Shown: piece after piece, positions 22,516-36,000 of the stretch | Layout: each line of letters starts with the position of its first letter | Numbering within the stretch: position 1 is the first letter of the stretch | Source of the DNA: Glandiceps talaboti | Taxonomy: Eukaryota > Hemichordata > Enteropneusta > Spengelidae | Direction: 5' to 3' | Length of the DNA stretch: 36,000 bases | Assembly: GCF_964340395.1 (NCBI RefSeq) | Contig: NC_135560.1 | Span: 21,708,175-21,744,174, forward strand | Notes under the pieces: generated by a model | Databases searched by the model: none | The model's input: the letters and a program-made list of their open reading frames with translations, nothing else | Told to the model about the DNA's origin: nothing | Translations under genes and position numbers: made by a program

Positions 22516-25500
22516 CAATGTCAAATAACGCATATCTTTGGCGTTCCTTTAGGCAGTCTCAAGGGACTTGAATTTACATAAGAAATGCAAACTGTTTCAA
22601 CATCAGTGGAGTGTACTTTTATGAATAAACTCTTTAACTCCATCTAGTTTTATCCACAAAAGTCAAAATTACCCTGAGGAAGTCGCTTTTTTCAATATAA
22701 AGTGAATTAAAGTATATAAAATGGATTGTAAACAAAGGGCACATGGTGGATGGACAAACCCGCTTCTCCGCCAGTCAGGAAGCAGCAACGGTCTCTGTAA
22801 AAGGTTTTCCTTTTTTCAAAGCTTAGCATTTTATGGGGGAGGAGGCACTTGCGATTTTAAAAGAAAATCTGTCTATCCGTGTGGCATGATCATAATGTAT
22901 ATTAATGAATGGATGAATGCTACACTGCAGAACTACAATGCGTTCTCTAAAATACTGTTTTCAGTATGTGTTTTCAGTTTTCTATGCGACAAAATTTTAA
23001 GGACATGTTCGCCAAAGCGAAATATCCCATTAGATTGTTATGTTGTTCTTCTTTTAATTCATGAAAAAGTAAGAAACTAAATTCCATATTTTTTGCATCA
23101 TTTTATATCTCATAAATTTAATAATATAGTTTTAAGTTGTGAATAAATTGCAAACTAATCTCGTGCTTAGAAGTCGATGTGGCGCATACACATCCTAAAA
23201 TACAAAAACAAGCATGATGATACAAGATTGAGAGTTGTTTATTTTGTAAACAACATCGCTTACTTCGGCTAGACAACCAAGTCCTTGGAATTCTAAGTAC
23301 AAATTTGTAACATTAGAAGGTTTGAAAACTGAGCTAATATTGTATAATTCATTTGTCTTTCTATGTAAGTAATCGGGTATCTTTCGTTTTCTTTATGGTT
23401 TTAGAAGAAATCGTCTGCCCGATCCGTTATTAATCTCCGCTCGTGATGTTGTAATTTTATTTATATTCATTCAATTTCTTGAAATGTTTCCTTATATTTC
23501 AATCAAAAGTAGCCGGTTTTTGACAAGGAATTGTCATCAATTGAATAGAGGAATGATGAATGTATTTTTCATAAAAAAATTCGGAAATTGAAATTTCAGA
23601 ATTGTTATTTTGATTTCACTAAAAATGACAACAATAGGCGATTGGGAGCAATTATTGAGTAGTACATGAGTACTCAAACATCCACCATTAACTGACCATG
23701 GATGATACGAGCTTCTTTCATTTTAGGTACACTTTAAAAGCGAGAAACCAGTTTCCTTTAACATGGCAAAGCAACAATGCGACGCTGCTGAAAACGTTTA
23801 CCCGCTACAACTAGCACTCGGATAAAACAAAAGCTTGAAAAGAGAAATCTGAATGTGAGTGAAAATGTATTTTTGTCCTTTTTTTGCCTGACTGCGATGT
23901 TCAACAAATTTAATGCATTAAGACTTCTTGTTCAGATGCTTAATAAGAGAGACGAAGCATGGACATCCGTAAAATGCGTGTTCAACCGAAATAGGCTATT
24001 GAAATATCGCCATTCTGACTGAACTTTCGCCTTACTACATTAGGATAAAATGCGGAGCGCATGTTGAGCAGGCGAACAAAAGACGAGAGCTCTATTTAGA
24101 GTTTCTCCCCCATTGCACTCAAAAGGGAACGTCAACCTCGAAGTCGACAGAAAAATGCATCAAATTCATTGCATAAGTGACTTATCGAAGATGGTTTGTT
24201 CGTTACCATGGCGTTTTCACTAGGCCGTACGGAATTATTCAGTAGAGTCAATTTTTCAAAAAATGCAGATAGTGTCTAATGTAGCAATCCGTATACAGTT
24301 TAGACGGAAAATGATATTTTCCGAATGGGTACCAGCCTTTCAACGGTCTTGAGCCCCGCGTTGTAAATATCGTTCAGACGAGCTTTTGTTGACGTCCCCT
24401 GGTGCGTTTTGAAGGAAACTCGGATAAAAAAGGATTCGACCTATCGGTATATTTAAATGTTCATGATTATGATTCTTAAGTACTTTTTAGAGTCCTTTTC
24501 CCGGGGGATGAAAAACTAAGGATTTTGCGTGTGTTTGTTACCTCAACTTATCATCAAACGGCGGCAAATACAGAATTCATTTGTAAAGCGATTCGATAAA
24601 TATCTCTAGATACATTTGTGATTTGTACACTTCAAACAGAGTGTACTATGAAAACAATTGTATTTGTAATTGTCAGATTTTTACTGTGGCGCAGAAACAA
24701 GTCAAAATACTCTCAAAGTCGAAAATATAACGATCTATTTCCGGATTGCAGGTTTCGATTAAAAAATTACCAATAGTACTAGCGTTGTGAATATGAAATT
24801 GAAATTCTATTTTGCTTTGGGTATACTGGTATGATGCTTCAGCTAGCTCGTCGATGCGAACTTAGAAGAATAAAATGCAGTTTTTATTTCACCTTGGGAA
24901 TATCCCGGACTATAAAATACTATAAACTGCACCATGTATCGAGTATTGTTATGTTATAGATATAACAGGATATGCTTTGTGAGGTATCGTAAAATTGTTC
25001 ATTTCATGAAATAGATCAGGGCGTAATAAACGAGGACATTAATATACAGCACTATATACCAAAGCAATGCACTTCAAAATTTGCTATATATTTACCCTTT
25101 CTTTAGTAGAGATATGACTTGTTATTTTGGCAAACCTCCCAGAATTACCATTTCCCCTTTTTGTTTTTATTTTTAAATAATCAATTATCTATTTTATTTA
25201 CTAATAAAAATTATGGCGAAACCCGAAAAAAAAGTTGAACGTGGAGTTTGAATACTCTCATTTATTTGTTATTTTATCACAATAGAGTTTACTTGATGAG
25301 TCAAATCATTGTTCTCGAGAAAACTCCAGTTCAGTAAAAAATAATTTCATTCCGAATAACATTTTGTCAAAAGACATACGTTCATACTATAAATTGGCCC
25401 AACTCAGACACGCGGTGTGAAATTGATGTTGCTATTACAAAACGCGAAGTTCATTTATGAATAGCTATTACAATTTATCATTTTTGCCAAAGACATAAAT

Positions 25501-26360
25501 CCTACGATCAATTGTTTCTTTTCGATGAGAGGAGGGAAAATTGTGAAATGTACATTTCAAATCCGACATGGTTCTTGGATTTGAGATGTTAAAACGGTTT
25601 AAAAGGGTACTAAGACGATGTATTTTATAACCCGTTGTAAAATGTGACATTACGGTTTACGTTTTAAAAAAGATAGCTCTGCGATGTTGAGCAGCTGCAC
25701 CTAAAGCCGCGTTATTTCTCTTATTATAGCAACTGTCACTTTCAATTTACCGTGTCATTCAGTGTACGGTGTCATTTACGCGAATAGACGGCAGTTTCGT
25801 GTCCGATCAGGGACGATCCGCAATCCCACAAGAGTCTATAATCGGAGCTGTGACGGGATGTGAGTTGTGTGTTAGTGAAGTAGCGACCATTCATTACCTC
25901 GTATTGCACTATTAGAACTTCACACCTCGGTTTGCCTCGAACTTACAATGCGGAGCATTACTTCACCTCCTGACCCCCACAAAAATATATCTACTCTAGC
26001 TCGCATCTAATTTATTGTTTCGCCATTTGCAATCCTTCAGTTGATAGTATAGATATATTATCATCACCCAATTTTCTTGTTTGATTGTGTAGGCCAACAT
26101 ATGGGAAATTTGTGTCTTCGAACTTTTACTTGATACGGGTTTAAACTTAAGTAGGTAAATAACAGTTTTTTTTGCGTCTCGCATTAAACGAGATCTCGTC
26201 TTCTGTGTTTGTTGAGTGAGCAACGCTAAAGGATAAATATTGTCTTGGTTTATATGTTAGCTTTTAAGTTTCCTGTTTAAAGATACGATTTTTGATTCTT
26301 GGGCTTAACTAGTATTAAATGGGTTGCCTTAAAGTGTCTAGTGAAGGGTCTTACGAGACA
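22516..26360. other. Gene-free stretch
   Basis: The longest open frame (22721-23080, plus, about 119 codons from an ATG) has no recognisable domain and lies in AT-rich DNA; I treat it as chance. A TATA-like GTATATAAAATGG sits right at its ATG (about 22710). 25730-25960 is more GC-rich, contains CCGTGTCATT and CGGTGTCATT 17 bp apart and looks like a possible conserved non-coding block, without proof. Confidence 0.4.
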
Positions 26361-26366
26361 ATCTCA

Positions 26367-26394
26367 GGGGGATTCCGAGAAGTAAGAATCCCCC
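26367..26394. other. Perfect 9-bp GC-rich hairpin containing a kappaB-like site
   Basis: GGGGGATTC (26367-26375), a 10-base loop, then GAATCCCCC (26386-26394). The left arm with its flank reads GGGGATTCC, a Rel/NF-kappaB-type site, and the right arm repeats the core in opposite orientation. It may be a paired binding site or chance. No U-tract or gene end accompanies it. Confidence 0.35.
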
Positions 26395-27503
26395 GAACAG
26401 TTGTAGGAAAGTTAATTAAGTAGGGCATAATAGAAAAACACCCCAATTGACGAAATCATGATAAACCTTGGTCGTTGAGGTGATCTGCGGCGACACCGGA
26501 AAATAAGAATTTTGAACAGATCCGATCGTTAGCTCTGATAACATTTCTGGAGTTAAGCAACCGATGAAAACTGTGAGGCTCCGCAATCAGGCATAACGAA
26601 TGACGGTGCCGCTGTGATGACTGTTTAATACACAGAGGGACATGATATCGAAATCCCATCAAAACTCGGAGATGTGTTCGGGGAATTGGATTTCTAAACC
26701 AACCAGACTGTGTTGGTACTTATCGCAATTGTCTATCGGCTGCGGACAAAACACTCTGACCTAAAGAGATGGAATTCAGGGCAATAATTTGAAAGATGGA
26801 AAGATAGGAGAATACTATACTGTGGTCAAATCTCGAGCTTGAGCGATACCACTATTAGCAATTTAATTTGGGTAAAACTTGATTATAAGTTTCATTTTCA
26901 TGATCACTAAAGCCTTAGAAAGTGGCGGAAAACCACGCTTCGCTATAATATTTCACTGCGGGTGCTTTCTAAATAGAAATCATGATATTTAAACACAATG
27001 TTGGTAATATTATTGACGAAATTGGCTCAACTGAGTACCACGCTGACAAAACAGACGGCGGTTGGGAGAATAGTGACGTCTGTAAGGCAGGAAAGCCCGC
27101 AGGCAGCGTTAGGGCTCGCCCTGCTGTCGGTTAACACAGCATCGTTTTGAATGCTCTATAAACTAATATTTCAGGAGAATTGGGGACAGGAATGAGCCGT
27201 GCGAGGTGTCTATACATTTCATAGAACGTACCCCGAAGGTATCATTACCACGTCCGTGTCTAGCAAACCTCGAATGGCAATCAAAGGGACATAGTTTGGA
27301 GAGACATTGCAACGAGGTCTGGGAATAAAATCCCCCACTTGAGAGATACTCAAGAAAAATTAGCTTTCTCCCATCCGGGGCACCAGAGACGTAAAAAAAT
27401 TGAAACCCACAAATCATATCTGAACAACGTTCGGTGATTAAATTCGTATTTTAGAGGTTGTATTTCAAAGTGAGTTTTTAAACGTCAACAGAGATAATAA
27501 TAG

Positions 27504-27569
27504 CTATTGTTTGGCTACTTTTGTGACATCAATTCTCTATTGTTTGGCTACTTTTGTGACATAAATTCT
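27504..27569. repeat. 33-bp tandem duplication
   Basis: Two adjacent 33-bp units beginning CTATTGTTTGGCTACTTTTG differ at one position (ACATC versus ACATA). The near identity indicates a recent duplication. Confidence 0.92.
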
Positions 27570-27708
27570 CTATCGTGATTATTCCGTTTGGGACACACTC
27601 TAAACCATGCACTGTAGCATTTGTGCATGCGTAATGGACATGATTTACTGTATGACAGAAAAACAAACAAATAAACAAAAAACGTCAAAATCATTTTTAC
27701 TCTAAAAA

Positions 27709-27900
27709 TTCCTGAAATTCAACCTCACGTAATAATATGGTAACAATTAAATTTAGGTGATGGCCAAAAGTCAAAGTTTTTTCCTGTACATTTTCATCCC
27801 CCCCCCCCTGAAATTCACCCTCATGTCAATAACTTATGACAATTATTAAAATAGAGGTGTTCACCAGCCGTCAAAGTTAGTTACATGTATGTTATCCAGA
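27709..27900. repeat. Diverged direct repeat, about 100-bp unit
   Basis: CTGAAATTCAACCTCACGT ... GTCAAAGTT ... CATCC is followed by CTGAAATTCACCCTCATGT ... GTCAAAGTTAG ... TATCC, with similar order and spacing of matching blocks. This suggests an old tandem duplication with a C9 run at the junction (27799-27808). Confidence 0.6.
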
Positions 27901-28306
27901 AAATCTTTCAATTATTTCGATCAGACATCACGATGAAAGATTTCATGGGCCAGATTTTAATGAATACTGTCTCAGCAGAATACGTATAAACCTCCAATAT
28001 TTTCAAGTTCACGGTTGAAAAATTGTCATTCTTTTGCCTTGATATTGAATTATGAATAATACATCATTTGGAGGCTTGTCGCCCTAGTATCGATTTCAAA
28101 TGTTTGACAATCACATATGTCGTTAGCAAGAACTTTAACAACATTACAAACATATGAAAGACCAAAGAAATACTGACATGTTTGAGATTATCCTACACAA
28201 CTTGTTTTCACCTTACGACCCGTATAAAACATTCTTCAAAATCGCTATAAACACGAATTTTGAAGAAAAAAAACGCTCAAAACAGAAAAATAATTTCTGA
28301 TTAAAG

Positions 28307-28350
28307 CGACCCTACCTACCTAATTTGGAAGGTTTGTTATTGGAACTATG
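28307..28350. mobile_element. Possible fragment related to the 21.97-kb fold-back element
   Basis: CGACCCTACCTACCTAATTT followed by GTTATTGGAACTATG resembles the terminal region of the 21970-22251 element read in reverse (CGACCCCACCTA, CCGGAACCA). It is short and diverged, and a poly-T run follows (about 28351-28362). Confidence 0.3.
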
Positions 28351-28362
28351 TTTTTTTTTTTT

Positions 28363-30944
28363 TACATTTTGTGTTAGCAACATAAGCATGACATTTGGGT
28401 AGAGTATTTTGTTCTTGTACCTTTCCTTCAATGTCAAGGCATGTACATGTAACATAACGAATTTCTTCTGTGAGACAACGAGTTGGCATTATTCACACAC
28501 AGATTTGAAATCAGTTTAAACTGACAAAAATAATAAATTTCCATAGGAGTCGAAACTAAATTTTTTAAAGAGTTGTTCAAAAATATTGATGATCTAGTCC
28601 CTTAATATTTTTCTTTTCCAGAGATTTTGCTTAAATATCTCAAACGAAGTTAAAATGAAAAGTATGGGCTTATCAAACCGTAGTTTTGTTACAAAGTTAC
28701 GGTTACACACAAACGGAGAAACATTTCTTGATTACCGACTATTTTTAAACAAACAAAATTTCAAACACATCAATTGACAAAGAAGTCGAAAAAAAATGAA
28801 AGTTTGCCCACTGACTGTTTTATAATGCATTCGTATAGCTACTGAATTTTGCTTGTAAATTGCTCATCATTCGCAAAAAGAAAATTTGAATTTTTAGGAC
28901 AAGTCTGTAATTTGTGAAGTGATGCTAGACACATTGGGTGCCCGGGGGAACATCTCTACCCATCTCTCGATTGGCAGTCGAGTAAATGTTACGCTAGACT
29001 TGCAGCAAAATTCATTAAGCTACGTTAAATGTTTGCATCTCGATTCATGATACTCAATTTAAAGTGTCATAACTCAGCTAAGTCTCTTGGGTTACCATCG
29101 GTCTGTGTATAAACGAAATCCCCATGAAAAATAACATTCATAGACACTGTCAGGGGTTTAAAAACTTTTACTATTAACTCTTCGAAATCTCATAAACTCG
29201 CTTTGCACGAAATAACTCAAAACTGAAATATTACGCCGCTCTTGGTTCGTTGACGTCAGTAGAATTTTAAACAGTGCTCAGCACGTTCCAAGGGAGTTCC
29301 GGTTCCGAGCTGGTAACGCTACATCCCTGTAGGCGAACACAATGAGTGTGGCTTTATACAACTGTTCCGTTAAGTCCTCCAGGCTATTTTCCCTGTTAAT
29401 TAATCTTATGTATCCACGAACAACCTGTGAAACTGAAACCCGACAATGTTGTATACTTGAGGAACACAAGTGTGTGCATTTCTTAGGAAATCTACACACC
29501 AAATCACAAAACACTGACCCCGACCTTCAATCACTTTGTTCGCAACTTGACTTTTACTGTTTGGAGCGTGTCCCACAGCAGGTTCCGTTTTTGTAATATT
29601 TACACTTGGGCGACTAAGAGCTATTATTTTCAAAAAGATCGCATCGAAAAGAGCATCGGATCAAAAGCTGCTAGAGGTCGCGGATTTACGATTCGATGAA
29701 ATCGACAGAGCGCGAAACTGGCAGGCAAATAAACAAAGAATATAGAGAGTAGTAGTAACCAATGGCGGGGAAACCATGCATCTGTTGGTTTCTGAACATT
29801 TGAAGGATCGATTGGGGAATCAAGGTAAAGGTACACAGCTGAACCACACTAAGACTTGGTGAATATAAAATTATCTCCAATATGAACATAGGAAGAAAAA
29901 TATAAACACGAAAAAGTGAACAAAAACGTCGATGTAAGTGTAATGTTAGTAACAGCACAGATGCTTGCCGTATTTACGTAGGTACGCGTGGCTGGGCTCT
30001 GGGGATAAAGGGGAAGGGCGGATACGAGCCAGTCGCACAATGAAAAATATGAAAAGTGTGAAGAATAGAATGACCAAGATTAATTTGAGACTGCTGAATT
30101 GTTATGCAATTTATTTCTTCTGTTTTCTAAACGGCTCATGATTGCAATAATGAATCAAATCAGGACCAGAAATTAGTGCCAGTACCTGTGTGCGTTTTTA
30201 CGGCCTGTTTGTGGTTGTTTTGCTTAAACGAGTTCTTGGGACGTTTTCTGACTTCTCTCTCGTTATTAGCGTGCATGATCACCAACCCTGGTTTGATTTC
30301 TCTCGCTCATTTAATGATTTTAGCGAATAGGCGTCCATAGCTAGTGTTATTAATCTTCATTTGACTAAGACAACATCGCCTTGTGTCTGTGTAGCGTGAC
30401 TCTCTCTTAATTACTTGTTTAACAACTTTCCATGAATAGTGATCAGCGATAATAACCGAATTCATCTTCATTTGTAGTCTTGATGATAGTGTCGCTCGCC
30501 TATTATTTCGTCATCAAAATATAGTTTAGATTCACTTGCCGAGAAATTTGCACACGTAGCCCGGGGACACGAAATGCTACAGCAGCTCGCGCGACGTTTG
30601 TATTTACCGATGCGTGTCGATTTCGTCATTACGCGGCAACTGTTGTGTATTAATGACTAATTACGTACACAAACTTTTCTTATTATGCACTTTTAAGCAA
30701 CGTTTACTCCACTTAAAACTGGCTAATTTTATTTCCAGCCTCAAGCAGATCAAAAGTAAGATGTCAGAAAACCTATTCAGGAAATGAACATTGAAGACTT
30801 AAAATGATGACACACAAGTTAAGAAAATGAACACATGTTCATTTTCTATATGATTCATTCGAATTTGACCTCCAGTCATTTCAAGGGTGTAGCAGATAGA
30901 TAGACAAGACTACATATACAATGTATGCAGGTGGACAGAAGTTC
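28363..30944. other. Gene-free stretch with possible regulatory block
   Basis: No supported gene. The CRE-type palindrome TGACGTCA lies at 29251-29258. From about 30240 to 30670 the sequence is less AT-rich and dense in homeodomain-type cores (TTAATC, TTAATTAC, TAATGACTAATTA), with ATCTTCATTTG repeated at 30353 and 30464. This is how enhancers of developmental genes often look, but base composition alone cannot prove function. Confidence 0.35.
29251..29258. promoter_or_regulatory. Full CRE palindrome
   Basis: TGACGTCA, an exact CREB/ATF consensus, in a moderately GC-rich stretch. No adjacent exon is recognised. Confidence 0.3.
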
Positions 30945-31090
30945 GGACAGATACAGAGACAGAGACAGAGACAAAGACAAAGACAGAGACAGAGACAGAG
31001 ACAGATAGAGACAGAGGGAGCGGTAGAGAGAGGCAGAGACAGAAACAGATAGAGACAGAGACAGAGACAGAGACAGACAGAGGCAGAGAC
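30945..31090. repeat. (GACAGA)n hexamer array
   Basis: Imperfect GACAGA/GACAAA/GGCAGA units. The array creates a spurious Leu-Cys/Leu-Ser repeat frame on the minus strand. Confidence 0.95.
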
Positions 31091-31332
31091 AGTCAATTTG
31101 TCATTTATTTTCTGTGACCACTTTCATGAAAGGATATCAACTAATGATACAGTACATAATTGCACTTGTTATCATATAGTATCATATACCAACAATAAAC
31201 CAAATAAACTTGATGCTATTTACAAAAGATTCAAGTCCTAGTTGTTTGTATACTAAAAACAAGTAAAATACCTCGTATAGTACGAAGCACAAACGTTAAT
31301 TTTTCTATGAAAAGATAAATATTTCCGGCGCA

Positions 31333-31411
31333 AACCCATAAAAATTATTCAGTAACTCACTTTAATAAACTGATCATATTAGAACCCATAAAAATAATTT
31401 CGTAATGTCAC
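31333..31411. repeat. Diverged direct repeat, 50-bp spacing
   Basis: AACCCATAAAAATTATTC plus AGTAACTCAC at 31333 is echoed by AACCCATAAAAATAATTTCG plus TAATGTCAC at 31383. A small old duplication. Confidence 0.6.
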
Positions 31412-32510
31412 TACATATATAAGACATCACCGGTTAGTTTAACAAGACTGTGATGGTTTACAAACTAAAATATTGTCTGCATACTTCTGATTGTCGGTTT
31501 TAACAAAGTGATAATATCAGCTCTTAAAAAACGTCAAAATCAAAACTTATTACAGTTTATTAAAAAACATTTCTACGTTTATTGTAAACACAAATTATGG
31601 ATTCCTTGATGACCGTAGTCTGAAGGAGCAATTGCAACTTGCATTTACTACGCATGCGTTGAAGGCTGTGTTGGTGTATATTTGGCATTAACTTAGTTAC
31701 AGATAGAACGATTGAGAGAGGTGTCAAATTCATCTACAGAGTAATTATATTTCAATCAACGTAACTGCCACTTCGCAAAGTGATATTTATCTGTGAGAGC
31801 ACAGTAAAATGTCTCATCGTTAATAAAACTTTGATTAAAATCAAATATATGAGCTCGGTAAAAGACCTGTATGGTAGTCAGGTCGTAAAATATCACTTCA
31901 CAGCGTGGTGTAGAATACCCCACTGTAAATCATCTGTCGTCTAAAATATGAATTTATATCTTTAAAGGTTGGCTGGATCACCGTCGGACTTTGAAAGAGA
32001 AGGAAAAGAATGAGTTTATCGGATAGGAGGTAAGAAAATGTTTATTTAAAATGAAAAGATCGTTCTTGAGGCTTGGATGGGAATTAGGACTGCAAGACCA
32101 TCACATACATTGTATGCGTTCGTAAGTTTATTGGCTTATGAAGACACGTGACAAGTGTTGAATTGATCGTAACAAATAAAGATTAGCGTGTGGAAACTTA
32201 AATGACTACCTTACTTTATTTTGCAATTCATATAGTTTACCTTTCTGGCTGCTCTTTGATTTAGCACAGATTGCAAGGGAAGCTAAGGGTATAATTTTAT
32301 TCTGAATAATAAAAGTGTACACAAATGTTGATATGGCCGCAAAGTTTCATCTTTTTACGTTTCTCGCGTAGTTTTTAAAAGAAAGACCGAATGTATTTTA
32401 TTGTTTGCTTATTTACTGTGGTCATTATGTGTTTTTTTTTAAATGTGGACTAAACATATATGCATTGTCACTTTTTCAATGTCAAGGTCAAGATACAAAC
32501 AATACTGTTC

Positions 32511-32533
32511 CAAACAAACAAACAAACAAACAA
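32511..32533. repeat. Short (CAAA)n microsatellite
   Basis: About five CAAA units. Confidence 0.85.
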
Positions 32534-33039
32534 TGATTCGGTACTTTGAGGGGTGAAAGGTGACGTTTTATTGGCGTGGATCTAGTCTGATCTTAACTTA
32601 GATAATGAATTTCCATTTTGGGTAGATGACATCTACAAATGTTAGTGAGAGAGTAACTGAGTAGAATGATATAGGAGAGTTGTAATCGTGATGGCTAATC
32701 CAATCTGGAATTCGTGTCATGTCGATGAAAATAAGTGAAGCCGAATGTCAATGAAACTCACTTCAGATTCATGATTTGAAAGAACCTAGTCTTGATCTAT
32801 ATCGATAACTCATATCATTTTAAAAGTAAGTTTCTATGACAGGACAAAGTCTTTCTCGTTCTTTTGGCCCAAAACACGGACATATTTAGTAATATTTAAA
32901 TATATATATATATATGTATTGAAAGTTTTGAAAATATACACGGCCTGATTTTGGTGAGAGGTCTACTATACATTCTACATTGATATCGAACGAAACTGTC
33001 ACTATTAAGTTGTTTAACACCTTAACGTATGTGCAATAT

Positions 33040-33045
33040 GCACAC

Positions 33046-33087
<42 letters not shown>

Positions 33088-33172
33088 GCACACACACACA
33101 GACACAGACACAGACAGACACACACACACACACACGCGCGCACGCACGCACGCACACACACACATACATACA

Positions 33173-33213
<41 letters not shown>
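33040..33213. repeat. (CA)n microsatellite with variant units
   Basis: About 174 bp of CA repeats with interspersed CG, GACA and TACA units. Open frames of Thr-His or Cys-Val repeats here are artefacts. Confidence 0.97.
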
Positions 33214-33216
<3 letters not shown>

Positions 33217-33583
33217 TTTACATTTACAGCAGCAACGTATATCGATATTTGTCAATGAGCAGACACCCACATACCGTGGTCACCTTCCATAGTTTGTGTC
33301 AGTATCACCATAGCAATTGTTTGCAACTACACATGTGTAAAGGAACATTCCTACAAGGTCTGTTTTGAAATGTTTCGCAGTAGAAAGAATCCCCATTTTC
33401 ATAAAAGGTATCCCGAGAATACTAATGTTATTTTTTGATGTTCTAAAAGAAACAATTCTTTACATTTCTTCATTTCAAAGATCATCTTATTTGAATTGGC
33501 GTTATATATTCGTAGTATGTAAAAAAAAATGAATGTAAATTCAAACAGTTACGAAAAGTATCCTGACCAAGCCTAAACGGGTG

Positions 33584-33664
33584 CATACATATACACATAC
33601 ACGTCACGACACACGTACACACACGTCAATACCCCCACGCGGATACACACACACACCCACACAA
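33584..33664. repeat. Degenerate CA-rich tract
   Basis: Imperfect ACACAC stretches broken by CGT and CCC triplets; probably a decayed relative of the larger (CA)n array nearby. Confidence 0.7.
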
Positions 33665-34951
33665 TTCTACAAACAGGCGCCATTTTCACCATTAAGAAGT
33701 TGTGAAAATACCAATGACCTAGGATTCCATTAAAAAAAACCCGACTTCAAATGAAATATTACATAGTTTCTTGATGGCGAAGACCTATCAAGTACGTCAC
33801 CTTTTTCAAAGATATTAATTATTGATGACGACTAGCATCAAAATGAAATACAGAGTCGTGTACTTCCACTTTTAACCCGGCACGATTGAGGCAATGAAAG
33901 AATACGAGTTTATTTTCTGGGTCTACATAATGCTACACTATATTGTATTCGCTCATTGTGTAACATCCAGAAAACGTTTAACGAAGGCCTGCTAGTCAAC
34001 TTGAAATTGATAGGTGTACTAAAATTTATACATATTTCCTTTGCACATTCTTTGCATGTAATTTGATATTGTCATATAATGAGGCTACTTTAGGTCAAGC
34101 ACCAAAACATGAGGGCTTTATGACGTCATACCTAGTAATTACGATGACTATATTCACCTTTAGTAAAAACCTGCCCACAACAAGAAGAGGCTGAACATGT
34201 GCAGGAATATCGTACAAATTCCATTCAATAAATATTATATATACATGTATTTATATCATCTGATGGTCGTTGTTAAGCGTGAAACACTGTCACTGCTCCT
34301 TAGTATTTTACTAAGTACTGTGTTACGTGTCACCACTCCAACAAACACTGTTTACTCCCGCATATACACTTTCTATACCGATATATATAATCATATAATA
34401 TATTTGTCGATCCAAACGGTAAAACTAGATGACTGTAGCAATGTTAGTAAAATTTTTAGACGACTAAATAAAGCAATACTAGTAATGTTTCTGTCATGCC
34501 AGATGATACTTTGTTTCAGGTAAGATGATTTTCATCTTACAAGATGTACATGCCCATATCGAGTATTCCGATCTTTGAAAAGGACAAAGTACACGTTCAA
34601 CATCACAGATCAATACCAGAAAAATACACACTTCAAGAATATTTTAAAACAAAAAAACACTAATAATTCTTTGTGTTACAGCTGCATACTTTGAAGTAAA
34701 AAAATGTAAACGATATATTAAATTAACAATGAGAGTACTTCAATTACACTCTGATAAAACACAGACGTTAATAATTATGTATTCTTCTGTGATGAATTCC
34801 AAGTTTTAGAATTATATAAATGTACAATTACTTACCAATAGTATCAACTCAAGCCGTTATACTCCTCTTCCGCCTCACTGACAAAGTTGTCACCAACACA
34901 AAAACCTAATAAAAATCCTCCTCTTCATCCTCCCCCTCCTCCTGCTCCTTT
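33665..34951. other. Gene-free stretch
   Basis: AT-rich. The plus-strand open frame 34197-34523 (108 codons from an ATG) shows no domain and I do not support it as a gene. A 12-bp palindromic CRE lies inside the stretch. Confidence 0.4.
34119..34130. promoter_or_regulatory. Extended CRE palindrome
   Basis: TATGACGTCATA, a 12-bp perfect palindrome centred on the CREB/ATF site TGACGTCA. No nearby exon is recognised. Confidence 0.3.

Positions 34952-36000
<1,049 letters not shown>

Larger units (their letters stand above)
31091..33039. other. Gene-free stretch
   Basis: No supported gene. It contains a diverged 50-bp-spaced direct repeat (31333-31411) and a short (CAAA)n run near 32511-32533. 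Confidence 0.45.

Noticed and set aside
22721-23080. A 119-codon ATG-led plus-strand frame behind a TATA-like motif.
   Set aside because: No domain, no homology I recognise and AT-rich non-coding composition; likely chance.
26550-26561. GAGTTAAGCAAC, similar to the conserved internal segment of 5S rRNA genes.
   Set aside because: Only about 12 bases match; the flanks do not follow the 5S sequence or structure.

Overview
This is AT-rich, repeat-laden, coding-poor animal nuclear DNA. It has no operons, rRNA or tRNA that I can recognise, many long microsatellites, fold-back transposon remnants and one clearly spliced gene with GT-AG introns. That gene, on the minus strand, is orthopedia (otp), a paired-like homeobox transcription-factor gene of neuroendocrine and hypothalamic-type neurons. 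The organism is therefore a bilaterian. A marine invertebrate such as a lophotrochozoan is my guess from the homeodomain variant and the repeat flavour, but the sequence does not prove it.

Layout. Positions 9930-9816 (minus) are otp coding exon 1, with an ATG in good context and a GTAAGT donor. Intron 1 is 491 bp (9815-9325). Exon 2 (9324-9056) carries homeodomain residues 1-46 and ends exactly at the intron site between homeodomain residues 46 and 47 that is typical of paired-like genes. The next exon should begin V-W-F-Q-N-R-R, but I could not find it anywhere to the left. Intron 2 therefore appears to fill at least 1-9055 and the gene leaves the window. Upstream of otp (9931-36000) lie about 26 kb with no other confident protein-coding gene.

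The non-coding DNA holds a proximal otp promoter candidate with two opposed CCAAT boxes, and a tandem pair of perfect E2F-type sites near 13.87-13.91 kb. A perfect RFX X-box at 17.30 kb lies about 90 bp upstream of a short ATG-led reading frame. A YY1 plus E2F-like pair sits at 20.25 kb, with TATA-like motifs at 20.73 and 21.06 kb and full palindromic CRE sites at 29.25 and 34.12 kb. Mobile DNA includes two same-orientation copies of a TTAA-flanked fold-back element with a palindromic centre (15.1-16.0 kb) and a second fold-back element (21.97-22.25 kb) with a possible relative at 28.3 kb. Large microsatellites are (AT)n, (ATGT)n/(GTCT)n, (AATC)n, (CT)n, (GACAGA)n, (CA)n and (CAT/CAC)n. They produce long but spurious open frames such as poly-His, poly-Asp and SINQ repeats.

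The plausible reading is a developmental-regulator locus: a small split homeobox gene inside a gene desert that may hold its enhancers. I did not find a novel multi-gene system. The candidate first exon, promoter motifs and fold-back elements are the items most worth testing.
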